DNA of 7,281 bases from Elusimicrobia bacterium RIFOXYB2_FULL_49_7. Its GTDB lineage: Bacteria > Fibrobacterota > OXYB2-FULL-49-7. The position numbers and the translations under genes were made by a program. The DNA lies in NCBI GenBank assembly GCA_001800515.1, contig MGVN01000055.1:1-7281 (forward strand), written 5' to 3'. Below the pieces are notes generated by a model, which had not been told where the DNA came from, made no database searches, and was given only the letters and a program-made list of their open reading frames with translations. Shown here piece after piece: positions 1 to 6,133 of the stretch (position 1 is the first letter of the stretch; each line of letters starts with the position of its first letter).

Positions 1-59
1 TGTCCTTTCCAAGGGATTCAACCCCCCTTATATCGGACAGATAACCTAAATCCCGAAGC

Positions 60-1790
60 TTAACTGTTCAGATGATAGGGCGCACTCCAATATGTTATAA
101 TTTTGCCATCCGTGAATTCTAAAATAACTTTGTTGTTTTCAGCTGTTCCTAAAATGAGTTCTGTTGCCGCGCTATTATCTATCATTCCATTAAACCGAAA
201 CAAAAGTTCGCCATTATTGGAATACGAGTAAACTTGGCCATCCCGTGTCGTCAGCAATAATTGATTATCAGAATAAGCGCTAATATTGCCAGCTTTTCTA
301 TGCACTTGGAAATTGGTAATTATTTGCTTGTCTGAATTATATATTCTAACACTTGTTGTATTGCCAAGAGGTGAACCTAAGGAATAAAGCAAAAAGATAT
401 TTCCTGCTTGGCTGCATGTGATAGAGAATAAAGTATAGGAAGCGATATCGTTGGTAAAAGGTATAATAAAAGTGTCCCGAATAAAAGTACCAACAGTAAA
501 TTTATAAATACTGCGTGTGTCCCAATCAATGGCCAATAAGCTGCTTTCATATGTATCCATTCCACAAAAGAAATTGGTTTGCAAAGTATTGCCGAGATTG
601 CCGATAGTGTCGTAGACAAGTATTTCTTCGTTTGTGCGCGCTAAAAAGATGTTGAATGATTTATCGATGCAGATAATTTTTGCAAAATCATGGAAGTTGC
701 CGCCGATGGAGCCACTAACCGACCATTCTCTTTTAAACACTCCCAAACTGTCGTATACCATTATTTTCGATTCTTTTAGACTGACAATGTAATAATTGCC
801 AAAAGCATCGCGATCCATTGCCGCAATAGTGTCTCCGATATCAATCACGGTATCCAGAATAATAAAAGGAGTGGTAACCGATGCGAGTAATTGTATTGAG
901 TATCCTCCTTCATGATTAGCACTGTCAACACATAGAACATGATAGAGGTAATTATTGCCTTGTGTTAAATGGGTTTCCCAGCCGTCAGCAAAGAAAGTGT
1001 CAACGATGGGGGTCGTATTCACTAAATGAGCTGTACTGGAATCCACATTTCTGCGATAAATATTATAACTTCTAACATATGGATTAATCGGTTTATTCCA
1101 TACAAGATGGACAATCTGTCTTAAGGAATCATAATCAAGAGTAAGTCCTGAAACGGAGGGCAGGCTAAAAAAGTTCAAAACAATTGTATCATTGAGTGAT
1201 GTCTCAATTCCAGATAGAAATGTCCAAACAGTATCCGCACGATTGTAGCCGGCTTCGGTGGTCAACACCAACGCCTCATATTCCCCCTTGGCCAAACCGC
1301 TCAGCACAAACCTACCTGTTGAATCCGCCATAGCATAAGTATTGGTTCCAAGCAAAATCACAAAAATCAGGGCGCTGTCCACCGGCGGGTCGAGTTTGAT
1401 CACCCCGCGCATGGAGCCAGGTGCTTGAAGGGTTTCCGGGCCTACCGCCTGCGTATCCGCTGCAATTTTAAGGGCTGCATGTAAACTCGCTGCGCCGTCT
1501 ATGCCCGAGCACAAAACATTATAGGTGCCGTTATCCAAGGCGGCAAGGGAAAAGTAGCCTTGTGAATTGGTGACAACGGAATCAATGGGTGTTGTTCCGC
1601 TTGTCGGGTTGTAGGAAACCGGGACAAAGCGAACATGAGCGCCGGAAGCAGGTGTGTGATCCGCATTATAGACATGACCGTAAACAAAGGCGTTTCCGGT
1701 CTCGCTGACCCCACCACTCGTGTCGGTTGGGCTTTCCGAACAGGAAAAGAGAAAGAAACAAGAAGAGAATAGCGCCATAAGCTTTTTCAT
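60..1790 (-). CDS. Modular surface lipoprotein: carboxypeptidase-regulatory-like repeats, FN3-like domain and C-terminal beta-propeller
   Basis: A 576-residue predicted lipoprotein. Residues 1-17 form a type II signal peptide (basic MKK, hydrophobic core, lipobox L14-F15-S16-C17). The +2 residue is Ser, not Asp, which in Gram-negatives favours outer-membrane sorting (established rule from E. coli). A Ser/Thr/Gly linker (about 18-33, containing GGVSETGN) follows. Then come two Ig-like carboxypeptidase-regulatory-like domains, about 34-122 (GHVYNADHTPASGAHV; NSQGYFSLAALDNGTYNV) and 126-205 (STGRFVLSGLAKGEYEALV). An FN3-like domain lies at about 210-305 (VHLVWNKP, SYNIYRR, YLYHVLCVDS). Residues about 311-570 look like a six-bladed beta-propeller with recurring blade ends such as IMVYDSLG, ILVYDTIG, VRIYNSDK and VYSYSNNGE. 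No catalytic motif is visible, so a binding or sensing role at the cell surface is an inference. The start overlaps the stop of the upstream regulator gene by four bases (ATGA), with only a weak G-rich ribosome site, which implies translational coupling. Base composition falls from about 55% to about 33% GC near residues 180-205. The function is unknown. Confidence 0.85.
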   Translation of the reverse strand: MKKLMALFSSCFFLFSCSESPTDTSGGVSETGNAFVYGHVYNADHTPASGAHVRFVPVSYNPTSGTTPIDSVVTNSQGYFSLAALDNGTYNVLCSGIDGAASLHAALKIAADTQAVGPETLQAPGSMRGVIKLDPPVDSALIFVILLGTNTYAMADSTGRFVLSGLAKGEYEALVLTTEAGYNRADTVWTFLSGIETSLNDTIVLNFFSLPSVSGLTLDYDSLRQIVHLVWNKPINPYVRSYNIYRRNVDSSTAHLVNTTPIVDTFFADGWETHLTQGNNYLYHVLCVDSANHEGGYSIQLLASVTTPFIILDTVIDIGDTIAAMDRDAFGNYYIVSLKESKIMVYDSLGVFKREWSVSGSIGGNFHDFAKIICIDKSFNIFLARTNEEILVYDTIGNLGNTLQTNFFCGMDTYESSLLAIDWDTRSIYKFTVGTFIRDTFIIPFTNDIASYTLFSITCSQAGNIFLLYSLGSPLGNTTSVRIYNSDKQIITNFQVHRKAGNISAYSDNQLLLTTRDGQVYSYSNNGELLFRFNGMIDNSAATELILGTAENNKVILEFTDGKIITYWSAPYHLNS

Positions 1791-2710
1791 GATTGACCCC
1801 CGGAAGATAAAAAGTGATTCATGTTGTTTTGTAATGACTTGTCGGATGGTCGCGGAACAGATTCAGTGGAAAAACCATCCGGTTTAAGAGGAAAGGTGTC
1901 GGATAACGGAAAGAATTGAGTGTTAAGAGCGTAAACCCTATCCGTGTCCGGATCCTCATTTACAATTTCGAATAGCCGGTGTTTGAATTCACGGATCTCC
2001 TGTTTGATTTTTTCCATGGACTCCTTGGATACGCCAAGGACCAAAGTGGAAATGTCTCGTTTTTCCGGAGAATAGCCGTCAATGGCATCCTTGCCCATGG
2101 CCGCATATTCCCGGTTGAGTGCCCGTACAGCCGGAGATATCACTTCCGCGCCGGTGGTGATGGAGGGGTTGGTTTGAGTATAGGAACCCTCTTTGTTTTT
2201 CTTTAGAAAGCCGAGTCGGAGCAGGAGTTCCATGCTTTCTCGGGCCTGTCGTTTGGTAATGTGCGGTCGAAGCGCATGGGCCAGTTTCAAATAATCATCT
2301 TTAAAGTTAAAAGTGCAAGCGACCTCCCGCACAACGGAATGATGCCATTTGGAGTAATACTCATAGAACTGAAAGGGAATGATGGTCTGCTTGACAAAGG
2401 GTTTGAATCCCCGCAGAATTTCCAGACAGGTCAGTTTTTCTTTTTCGGTCTGCGCTTGGTTGAAGCGGACCAGGGTCTTGAAGAAATGGGTTTCCCGGGC
2501 GGTCAGCCTTAAGCCTTTAGCAAAGGCGGCGGCAGTTTCAGGGGTCAGATTTCTTTTACCTTCCACGACTTCCTTATATAATGACGGGGATTTGATGCCC
2601 GCCGATTGATTGAAGGTGCGGTAGGAATAGCTTTTGCTCCGTTTTTTTCGTTCCAGATACGTATCCAGAAGAAATTGACGGTAATCGATATAGGTTTCGA
2701 GTTTTTTCAT
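1787..2710 (-). CDS. TIGR02147/DUF4423-type transcriptional regulator
   Basis: A 307-residue protein recognised by its overall pattern as a TIGR02147 family member. The N-terminal region (about 5-85) contains an XRE-like helix-turn-helix: YSYRTFNQSAGI, then SPSLYKEVVEGKRNLT, then AAAFAKGLRL. Residues about 115-270 match the DUF4423 pattern: YYSKWHHSVVREV, LRPHITKRQARESMELLLRLGFLKK (a likely winged helix), ISPAVRALNREYAAMGKDAI, EKRDISTLVLGVS, a helix with EIREFKHRLFEI, and DRVYALNTQFFPLSD. The final roughly 35 residues are Pro/Ser-rich and look unconserved. The family is commonly annotated as DNA-binding but remains poorly characterised; I recall it being expanded in Fibrobacter. The ATG at 2710 is chosen because MKKLETYIDYRQFL is the usual family N-terminus. 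It has no clear Shine-Dalgarno; a palindrome half-site (AGAGTACA on the coding strand) sits directly before it. The gene is followed by the overlapping lipoprotein gene, which suggests the two products work together. Autoregulation through the 2767-2787 palindrome is inferred. Confidence 0.88.
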   Translation of the reverse strand: MKKLETYIDYRQFLLDTYLERKKRSKSYSYRTFNQSAGIKSPSLYKEVVEGKRNLTPETAAAFAKGLRLTARETHFFKTLVRFNQAQTEKEKLTCLEILRGFKPFVKQTIIPFQFYEYYSKWHHSVVREVACTFNFKDDYLKLAHALRPHITKRQARESMELLLRLGFLKKNKEGSYTQTNPSITTGAEVISPAVRALNREYAAMGKDAIDGYSPEKRDISTLVLGVSKESMEKIKQEIREFKHRLFEIVNEDPDTDRVYALNTQFFPLSDTFPLKPDGFSTESVPRPSDKSLQNNMNHFLSSGGQS

Positions 2711-2718
2711 TGTACTCT
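2711..2718 (+). repeat. Third copy of the operator half-site next to the regulator start codon
   Basis: TGTACTCT matches the left arm of the 2767-2787 palindrome (TGTACTCA) in 7 of 8 bases and in the same orientation, 56 bases away. It lies immediately upstream of the regulator ATG (2708-2710) where a Shine-Dalgarno would be expected. A protein bound here and at the palindrome could block transcription or initiation of the regulator. One half-site copy could be coincidental. Confidence 0.4.
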
Positions 2719-2719
2719 A

Positions 2720-2748
2720 AAGATAGCATGAAAATGATGTTTAGTCAA
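2720..2748 (-). promoter_or_regulatory. Alternative sigma70-like promoter for the regulator, proximal
   Basis: On the minus strand, TTGACT (2743-2748, five of six to the consensus -35) is followed by a 17-base spacer and TATCTT (2720-2725, four of six to the -10). Only nine bases separate the -10 from the ATG at 2710, so a transcript from here would be leaderless or nearly so. That fits the lack of a Shine-Dalgarno but is unproven. Confidence 0.3.
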
Positions 2749-2753
2749 TATGG

Positions 2754-2780
2754 TTAACATATTATCTGTACTCATATATT
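2754..2780 (+). promoter_or_regulatory. Candidate rightward promoter for valS, distal
   Basis: TTAACA (2754-2759, five of six) and TATATT (2775-2780, five of six) are separated by 15 bases, which is short for sigma70. The -10 lies inside the palindrome at 2767-2787. If used, the valS operon would share its control site with the divergent regulator. Low certainty in AT-rich DNA. Confidence 0.25.
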
Positions 2781-2788
2781 GAGTACAA
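2761..2788 (-). promoter_or_regulatory. Candidate promoter for the regulator-lipoprotein pair, overlapping the operator
   Basis: On the minus strand, TTGTAC (2783-2788) is followed after 16 bases by GATAAT (2761-2766, five of six to TATAAT). The -35 matches the consensus in only three positions, all in TTG. The palindrome 2767-2787 overlaps most of the -35 and fills the spacer up to the -10, the classic placement for a repressor site. Transcription would start near 2754, giving a leader of about 44 bases. Confidence 0.4.
2767..2787. promoter_or_regulatory. Perfect palindromic operator candidate
   Basis: Arms TGTACTCA (2767-2774) and TGAGTACA (2780-2787) are exact reverse complements separated by TATAT. 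The symmetry ends at the next base on each side. It sits about 57 bases upstream of the regulator start and overlaps candidate promoters on both strands. Size, symmetry and position suit a dimeric HTH protein. The likeliest binder is the adjacent TIGR02147-type regulator (inference from proximity). It is not a terminator, since the arms are AT-rich and no T-run follows. Confidence 0.6.
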
Positions 2789-2806
2789 TTTACGTTTAAT
2801 TATATG
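2779..2806 (+). promoter_or_regulatory. Candidate rightward promoter for valS, proximal
   Basis: TTGAGT (2779-2784, four of six) and TATATG (2801-2806, four of six) are spaced by 16 bases. The -35 overlaps the right arm of the palindrome. A start near 2813 would leave a leader of about 84 bases before valS. That leader shows no T-box or other leader motif I recognise. Confidence 0.25.
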
Positions 2807-2896
2807 GCCGATCGCTCTTGTTTCCTAAAAAACCTCTGATTGCATCCCCTCTACGGGAAGGTGTATTTTTTCATTCCACTGACCAAGGAAAAAAAT

Positions 2897-5557
2897 ATGA
2901 GTGATGAACTGTCCAAAGCCTATAATCCCGCTGAAGTGGAACCCAAATGGGCTGCGCTGTGGGATGAAAAGGGTTGCTTCAAGTCCGATGAAACAGCCAA
3001 GAACAAGCCGCCTTTTTGTGTGCTGATTCCTCCTCCTAATGTCACGGGCGTGCTCACCCTTGGCCATGTGTTAAACAACACACTCCAGGATGTGCTGGTT
3101 CGCTTTAAACGCATGCAAGGGTTTAACACCCTTTGGTTACCCGGCACAGACCATGCAGGCATTGCCACCCAAAACCGGGTGGAAAAAACACTTCAAGCCG
3201 AGGAAAAAAAGACGCGCCATGATTTGGGGCGCGAGGAATTCCTGAAACGGGTCTGGGCCTGGAAAGAAAAATATGGTTTCACTATCATCCAGCAGCTTAA
3301 GCGGCTGGGTGCTTCCTGCGACTGGGATCGCCTCTGTTTTACCATGGATGAAAATTACTCGGATGCCGTGAAAGAGTGTTTTGTCCGGTTGCATGAAAAG
3401 GGGCACATTTATCGGGGCAGTCGCATTATCAATTGGTGTCCCCGCTGTCGGACCGCCCTGTCGGATGAGGAGAACATCCACCAAGATAAGAAGGGAAAGC
3501 TCTGGCATCTCCGGTATGATCTGGAAGAGGGCTCCGGCTTCCTGGTGGTGGCCACCACCCGGCCCGAAACCATGCTGGGCGACACGGCGGTTGCGGTCCA
3601 TCCCGAAGATGAACGGTACGGTCATTTGATTGGCAAGATGATTAAATTGCCGCTGACGGATCGCATCATTCCCATCATCGGGGACGTGTTGGTGGAGAAA
3701 GAGTTCGGTACCGGTTGCGTCAAGGTAACCCCTGCCCATGACCCCAATGACTTTGCCATGGGCGAACGAAACAATTTGCCGAAGCTTATCATCATGAATG
3801 CGGATGGCACCATGAATGATGTTGTGCCGGAAAAATACCGAAAACTGGATCGCTTTGCCTGTCGTAAAGCGGTGATTGCAGACCTTGAAGCAGAAGGACG
3901 ATTGGTCAAGATTGATGAGCATGCCCATTCTGTGGGGCATTGCGAACGATGCAGTACGGTCACCGAACCTTTTTTAAGCCTCCAATGGTTTGTAAAATAT
4001 GATTCGTGGATTAAACCCGCGCTGGCAGCACTGGAAAGCGGTGAACTGAAATTTTATCCTGAGAAATGGGAGAAGACCTTTGTTCACTGGCTCACGAATA
4101 TCCGGGACTGGTGCATTTCCCGCCAGCTCTGGTGGGGCCACCGGGTGCCGGCTTGGTATTGCGATTGCGGTGAAGTCATTGTGGCGCGCACGGCACCGAC
4201 GGAATGTCCGGATTGCGGAAGTAAGACTTTACGACAGGATGAAGATGTGTTGGATACCTGGTTCTCCTCCTGGCTCTGGCCCTTTGCCACCCTGGGTTGG
4301 CCCAAAGAGACCCTGCTGCTTAAAACCTTTTATCCCACCCAGACTCTAATTACGGCTGCGGATATCATCTTTTTTTGGGTGGCGCGCATGGTCTTTGCGG
4401 GCACGGAATTTATGGGCAAGCTTCCTTTCTCCAAGGTCTATTTCAATTCTATTGTACGCGATATGCAGGGCCGCAAGATGAGCAAATCTCTGGGCAATTC
4501 GCCTGATCCGATTGCCGTGATGGATCAATACGGTACGGACGCCTTGCGTTATACGATTGTCAACCTGGCGCCGGAAGGACAGGATGTGCTTTTCAGCACG
4601 GAAAAATGCGAATTGGGTCGCCATTTTGCCAATAAGATATGGAATACCGCCCGATTTACCTTGCCCCATCTTTTACCGGCTGCTGAACTGGCAAGAGCGG
4701 ATAAGACGATGTTTCTGGAAGACCGCTGGATTCTCTCCCGGTTCAACCGGACGATTCGGGACATGACCGGCCAATTGGAGCGGTTCCGATTTAATGAGGC
4801 ATTGGCCTCTGCCTATGTCTTTATTTGGAATGAATTCTGCGACTGGTATATTGAAATGGTAAAAGGACGGCTCACGCCTGAAACGCCCGACGCTTCCCGC
4901 CATGCAGCGCTGGACACCCTGCACCAATTGCTTTTCGGGACGACCCGGTTGCTTCATCCTTTTATGCCCTTTATTACAGAGGAAATCCACGCCCTGCTTC
5001 GTGCCAAAGGCTATGGCGACGAGCAAGGCCGGCCGTTGATTATTTCAGACTGGCCCAAGTGCCATGAAGCGGCTCTGGATGAAACCGTGGAATCGGCCTT
5101 TGCTTTTGTGCAGGAAGTGGTGTCTGTGATTCGTAATTTGCGTGCAGAAAAGAACATCCCGCCTTCTAAAAAAGGAGAAGTCTGGATTCGTGTGGAAGAG
5201 GTCAAAAAGCATCAATGGTTGACCGAGCTGGATGAGTCCATTCGGACGCTGTCCAAGACCGAAAAGCTGGTGTTAGTGCAGGATGACAAGCGGCCTGCTG
5301 CGGCGGCCTCTGCCGTCGTATCCGGGATCACTATTTTTTTGAATCTGGAAGGACTCATTGATAAAGAGGCCGAAAAGCAAAGGCTTTGTAAGGAAATTGA
5401 AAAGGCTGAAGGCTTTCTTCAATCTGTTCAAAAAAAGCTTTCAAATGAAAAGTTTGTTGCCAGTGCGCCAACGGATGTGGTGGACAAGGAGCGGGCCAAG
5501 GTGCGGGATGCGGAGGATAAGATTATTAAACTGAAAGAGAGCCTGAATGCGTTATAG
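2897..5557 (+). CDS. valS: Valyl-tRNA synthetase
   Basis: A class Ia aminoacyl-tRNA synthetase that charges tRNA-Val in the cytoplasm and edits mischarged Thr-tRNA-Val; 886 residues, normal for bacterial ValRS. Rossmann signature: PPPNVTGVLTLGH, with the HIGH-type motif as T54-L-G-H57 (usually HMGH/HLGH), then PGTDHAGIATQ. The CP1 editing domain (about 185-345) has TTRPETMLGDTAVAVHP and GTGCVKVTPAHDPNDF. Two zinc knuckles resemble those known from Thermus ValRS: C181/C184 with C349/C352, and C422/C424 with C437/C440. Then DWCISRQLWWGHRVPAWYC (405-422), DVLDTWFSSWLWPF (450-463), and the KMSKS loop at 527-531. The helical anticodon-binding region covers about 605-760, and the C-terminal coiled-coil arm about 815-886. 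The ATG at 2897 is preferred because AAGGA (2885-2889) lies seven bases upstream and MSDELSKAYNPAEVEPKW is the usual N-terminus. An in-frame TTG at 2840 would add 19 unsupported residues. It is the first gene of a probable operon, overlapping the next gene by 11 bases. Confidence 0.97.
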   Translation: MSDELSKAYNPAEVEPKWAALWDEKGCFKSDETAKNKPPFCVLIPPPNVTGVLTLGHVLNNTLQDVLVRFKRMQGFNTLWLPGTDHAGIATQNRVEKTLQAEEKKTRHDLGREEFLKRVWAWKEKYGFTIIQQLKRLGASCDWDRLCFTMDENYSDAVKECFVRLHEKGHIYRGSRIINWCPRCRTALSDEENIHQDKKGKLWHLRYDLEEGSGFLVVATTRPETMLGDTAVAVHPEDERYGHLIGKMIKLPLTDRIIPIIGDVLVEKEFGTGCVKVTPAHDPNDFAMGERNNLPKLIIMNADGTMNDVVPEKYRKLDRFACRKAVIADLEAEGRLVKIDEHAHSVGHCERCSTVTEPFLSLQWFVKYDSWIKPALAALESGELKFYPEKWEKTFVHWLTNIRDWCISRQLWWGHRVPAWYCDCGEVIVARTAPTECPDCGSKTLRQDEDVLDTWFSSWLWPFATLGWPKETLLLKTFYPTQTLITAADIIFFWVARMVFAGTEFMGKLPFSKVYFNSIVRDMQGRKMSKSLGNSPDPIAVMDQYGTDALRYTIVNLAPEGQDVLFSTEKCELGRHFANKIWNTARFTLPHLLPAAELARADKTMFLEDRWILSRFNRTIRDMTGQLERFRFNEALASAYVFIWNEFCDWYIEMVKGRLTPETPDASRHAALDTLHQLLFGTTRLLHPFMPFITEEIHALLRAKGYGDEQGRPLIISDWPKCHEAALDETVESAFAFVQEVVSVIRNLRAEKNIPPSKKGEVWIRVEEVKKHQWLTELDESIRTLSKTEKLVLVQDDKRPAAAASAVVSGITIFLNLEGLIDKEAEKQRLCKEIEKAEGFLQSVQKKLSNEKFVASAPTDVVDKERAKVRDAEDKIIKLKESLNAL

Positions 5558-6119
5558 CTTGCTCCTGGTTGCCCTGCTATGGATCGGATGTGCTGCTCCG
5601 AAACCCAATTATCTATCAGGCAATGGTCTGATTTACCAGAATGATTCCACCGGCATTCGTCTTGCCTTACCCAAAATGCCGGGTTGGCAGACCACGTTAC
5701 GCGAAAAGGACAGCCCTCTTCCTGAAAGTGTGGTGTTTGGGGGTGTGCATGGGGGCAAGCTTATTAATGTGCTTCTTTCTGTGGAAGCCATGAATAGCGA
5801 TTTAGTGGATTATATGCTTATTATTCGTGAAGCGAACACCTTTATGACCCGGCCCGGATACGAAGATTTGGGAGAATCGGACACCACGCTTCAAGGTCAG
5901 CCTGCCCATTTGTTTCGGTATCAGGCGGATGTGGAGGTGTATGGTGATTCCACAGAGTATCATACGTATATCTATACTAATGTACTGTTGAAGCATGAGG
6001 AATATAATATCTGGCTCGAAATTTCCGTGCGCCGGGAAGCGTATGATCGCCGATTGCTCATGATTCAGGAGGTACTGCAAGGCATGACCCTTTTTCCGCC
6101 GCTTCGACCAAAATCTTAA
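5547..6119 (+). CDS. Small predicted lipoprotein of unknown function, possibly PsbP/Mog1-like fold
   Basis: A 190-residue protein with a type II signal peptide: MRYSLLLVALLWIG then C15. The lipobox W12-I13-G14-C15 has an unusual Trp at -3, where Leu is typical, but the rest fits. The +2 residue is Ala, compatible with outer-membrane sorting. The mature part is an alpha/beta domain: a TGIRLALPKMPGWQ start, then strands around KLINVLLSVEA, the segment LQGQPAHLFRYQADV, HTYIYTNVLL, YNIWLEISV, and a final helix DRRLLMIQEVLQGMTLF. This order (start like 'F.I.LP..W', 'G.pA..f.Y', terminal 'IL.sM.F') resembles small PsbP/Mog1/DcrB-like proteins, but that is a pattern-based inference. The start overlaps the valS 3' end by 11 bases in another frame, with GAGAG a few bases upstream, so it is probably cotranscribed and coupled. 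hflX follows 14 bases after its stop. I do not recognise a named family. Envelope maintenance is possible but unsupported. Confidence 0.8.
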   Translation: MRYSLLLVALLWIGCAAPKPNYLSGNGLIYQNDSTGIRLALPKMPGWQTTLREKDSPLPESVVFGGVHGGKLINVLLSVEAMNSDLVDYMLIIREANTFMTRPGYEDLGESDTTLQGQPAHLFRYQADVEVYGDSTEYHTYIYTNVLLKHEEYNIWLEISVRREAYDRRLLMIQEVLQGMTLFPPLRPKS

Positions 6120-6120
6120 A

Positions 6121-6126
6121 AGAAGG
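6121..6126 (+). promoter_or_regulatory. Ribosome binding site of hflX
   Basis: AGAAGG, seven bases upstream of the ATG at 6134, in the short gap after the preceding stop codon. It is among the best-placed Shine-Dalgarno sites in the window and fixes the hflX start. Confidence 0.7.
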
Positions 6127-6133
6127 TTCCCCC

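Noticed and set aside
11..29. Inverted repeat AAGGG / CCCTT downstream of the lipoprotein gene as a terminator
   Set aside because: Five-base arms with a nine-base loop and no T-run on the minus strand. Too weak to call a terminator.
2352..2362. Small palindrome GAGTA-A-TACTC inside the regulator gene, similar to the operator arms
   Set aside because: It is in conserved coding sequence (the YYSKW region), has short five-base arms and different spacing from the promoter palindrome, so it is most likely chance.
2831..2870. Possible attenuator hairpin in the valS leader (TCCC/GGGA stem followed by a T-run)
   Set aside because: The stem is only four base pairs, with a bulged extension (ACCT/AGGT), and the T-run does not follow it directly. 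No T-box element or leader peptide was found.
2840..2896. N-terminal extension of ValRS from an in-frame TTG
   Set aside because: It adds 19 residues unlike any ValRS N-terminus and has no ribosome site. The ATG at 2897 has AAGGA seven bases upstream and the family-typical beginning.
3137..3940. Long open reading frame (267 codons) antisense to valS
   Set aside because: It lies wholly within the unmistakable valS gene, its translation has no recognisable domain or signal, and such shadows are expected opposite conserved GC-moderate genes.
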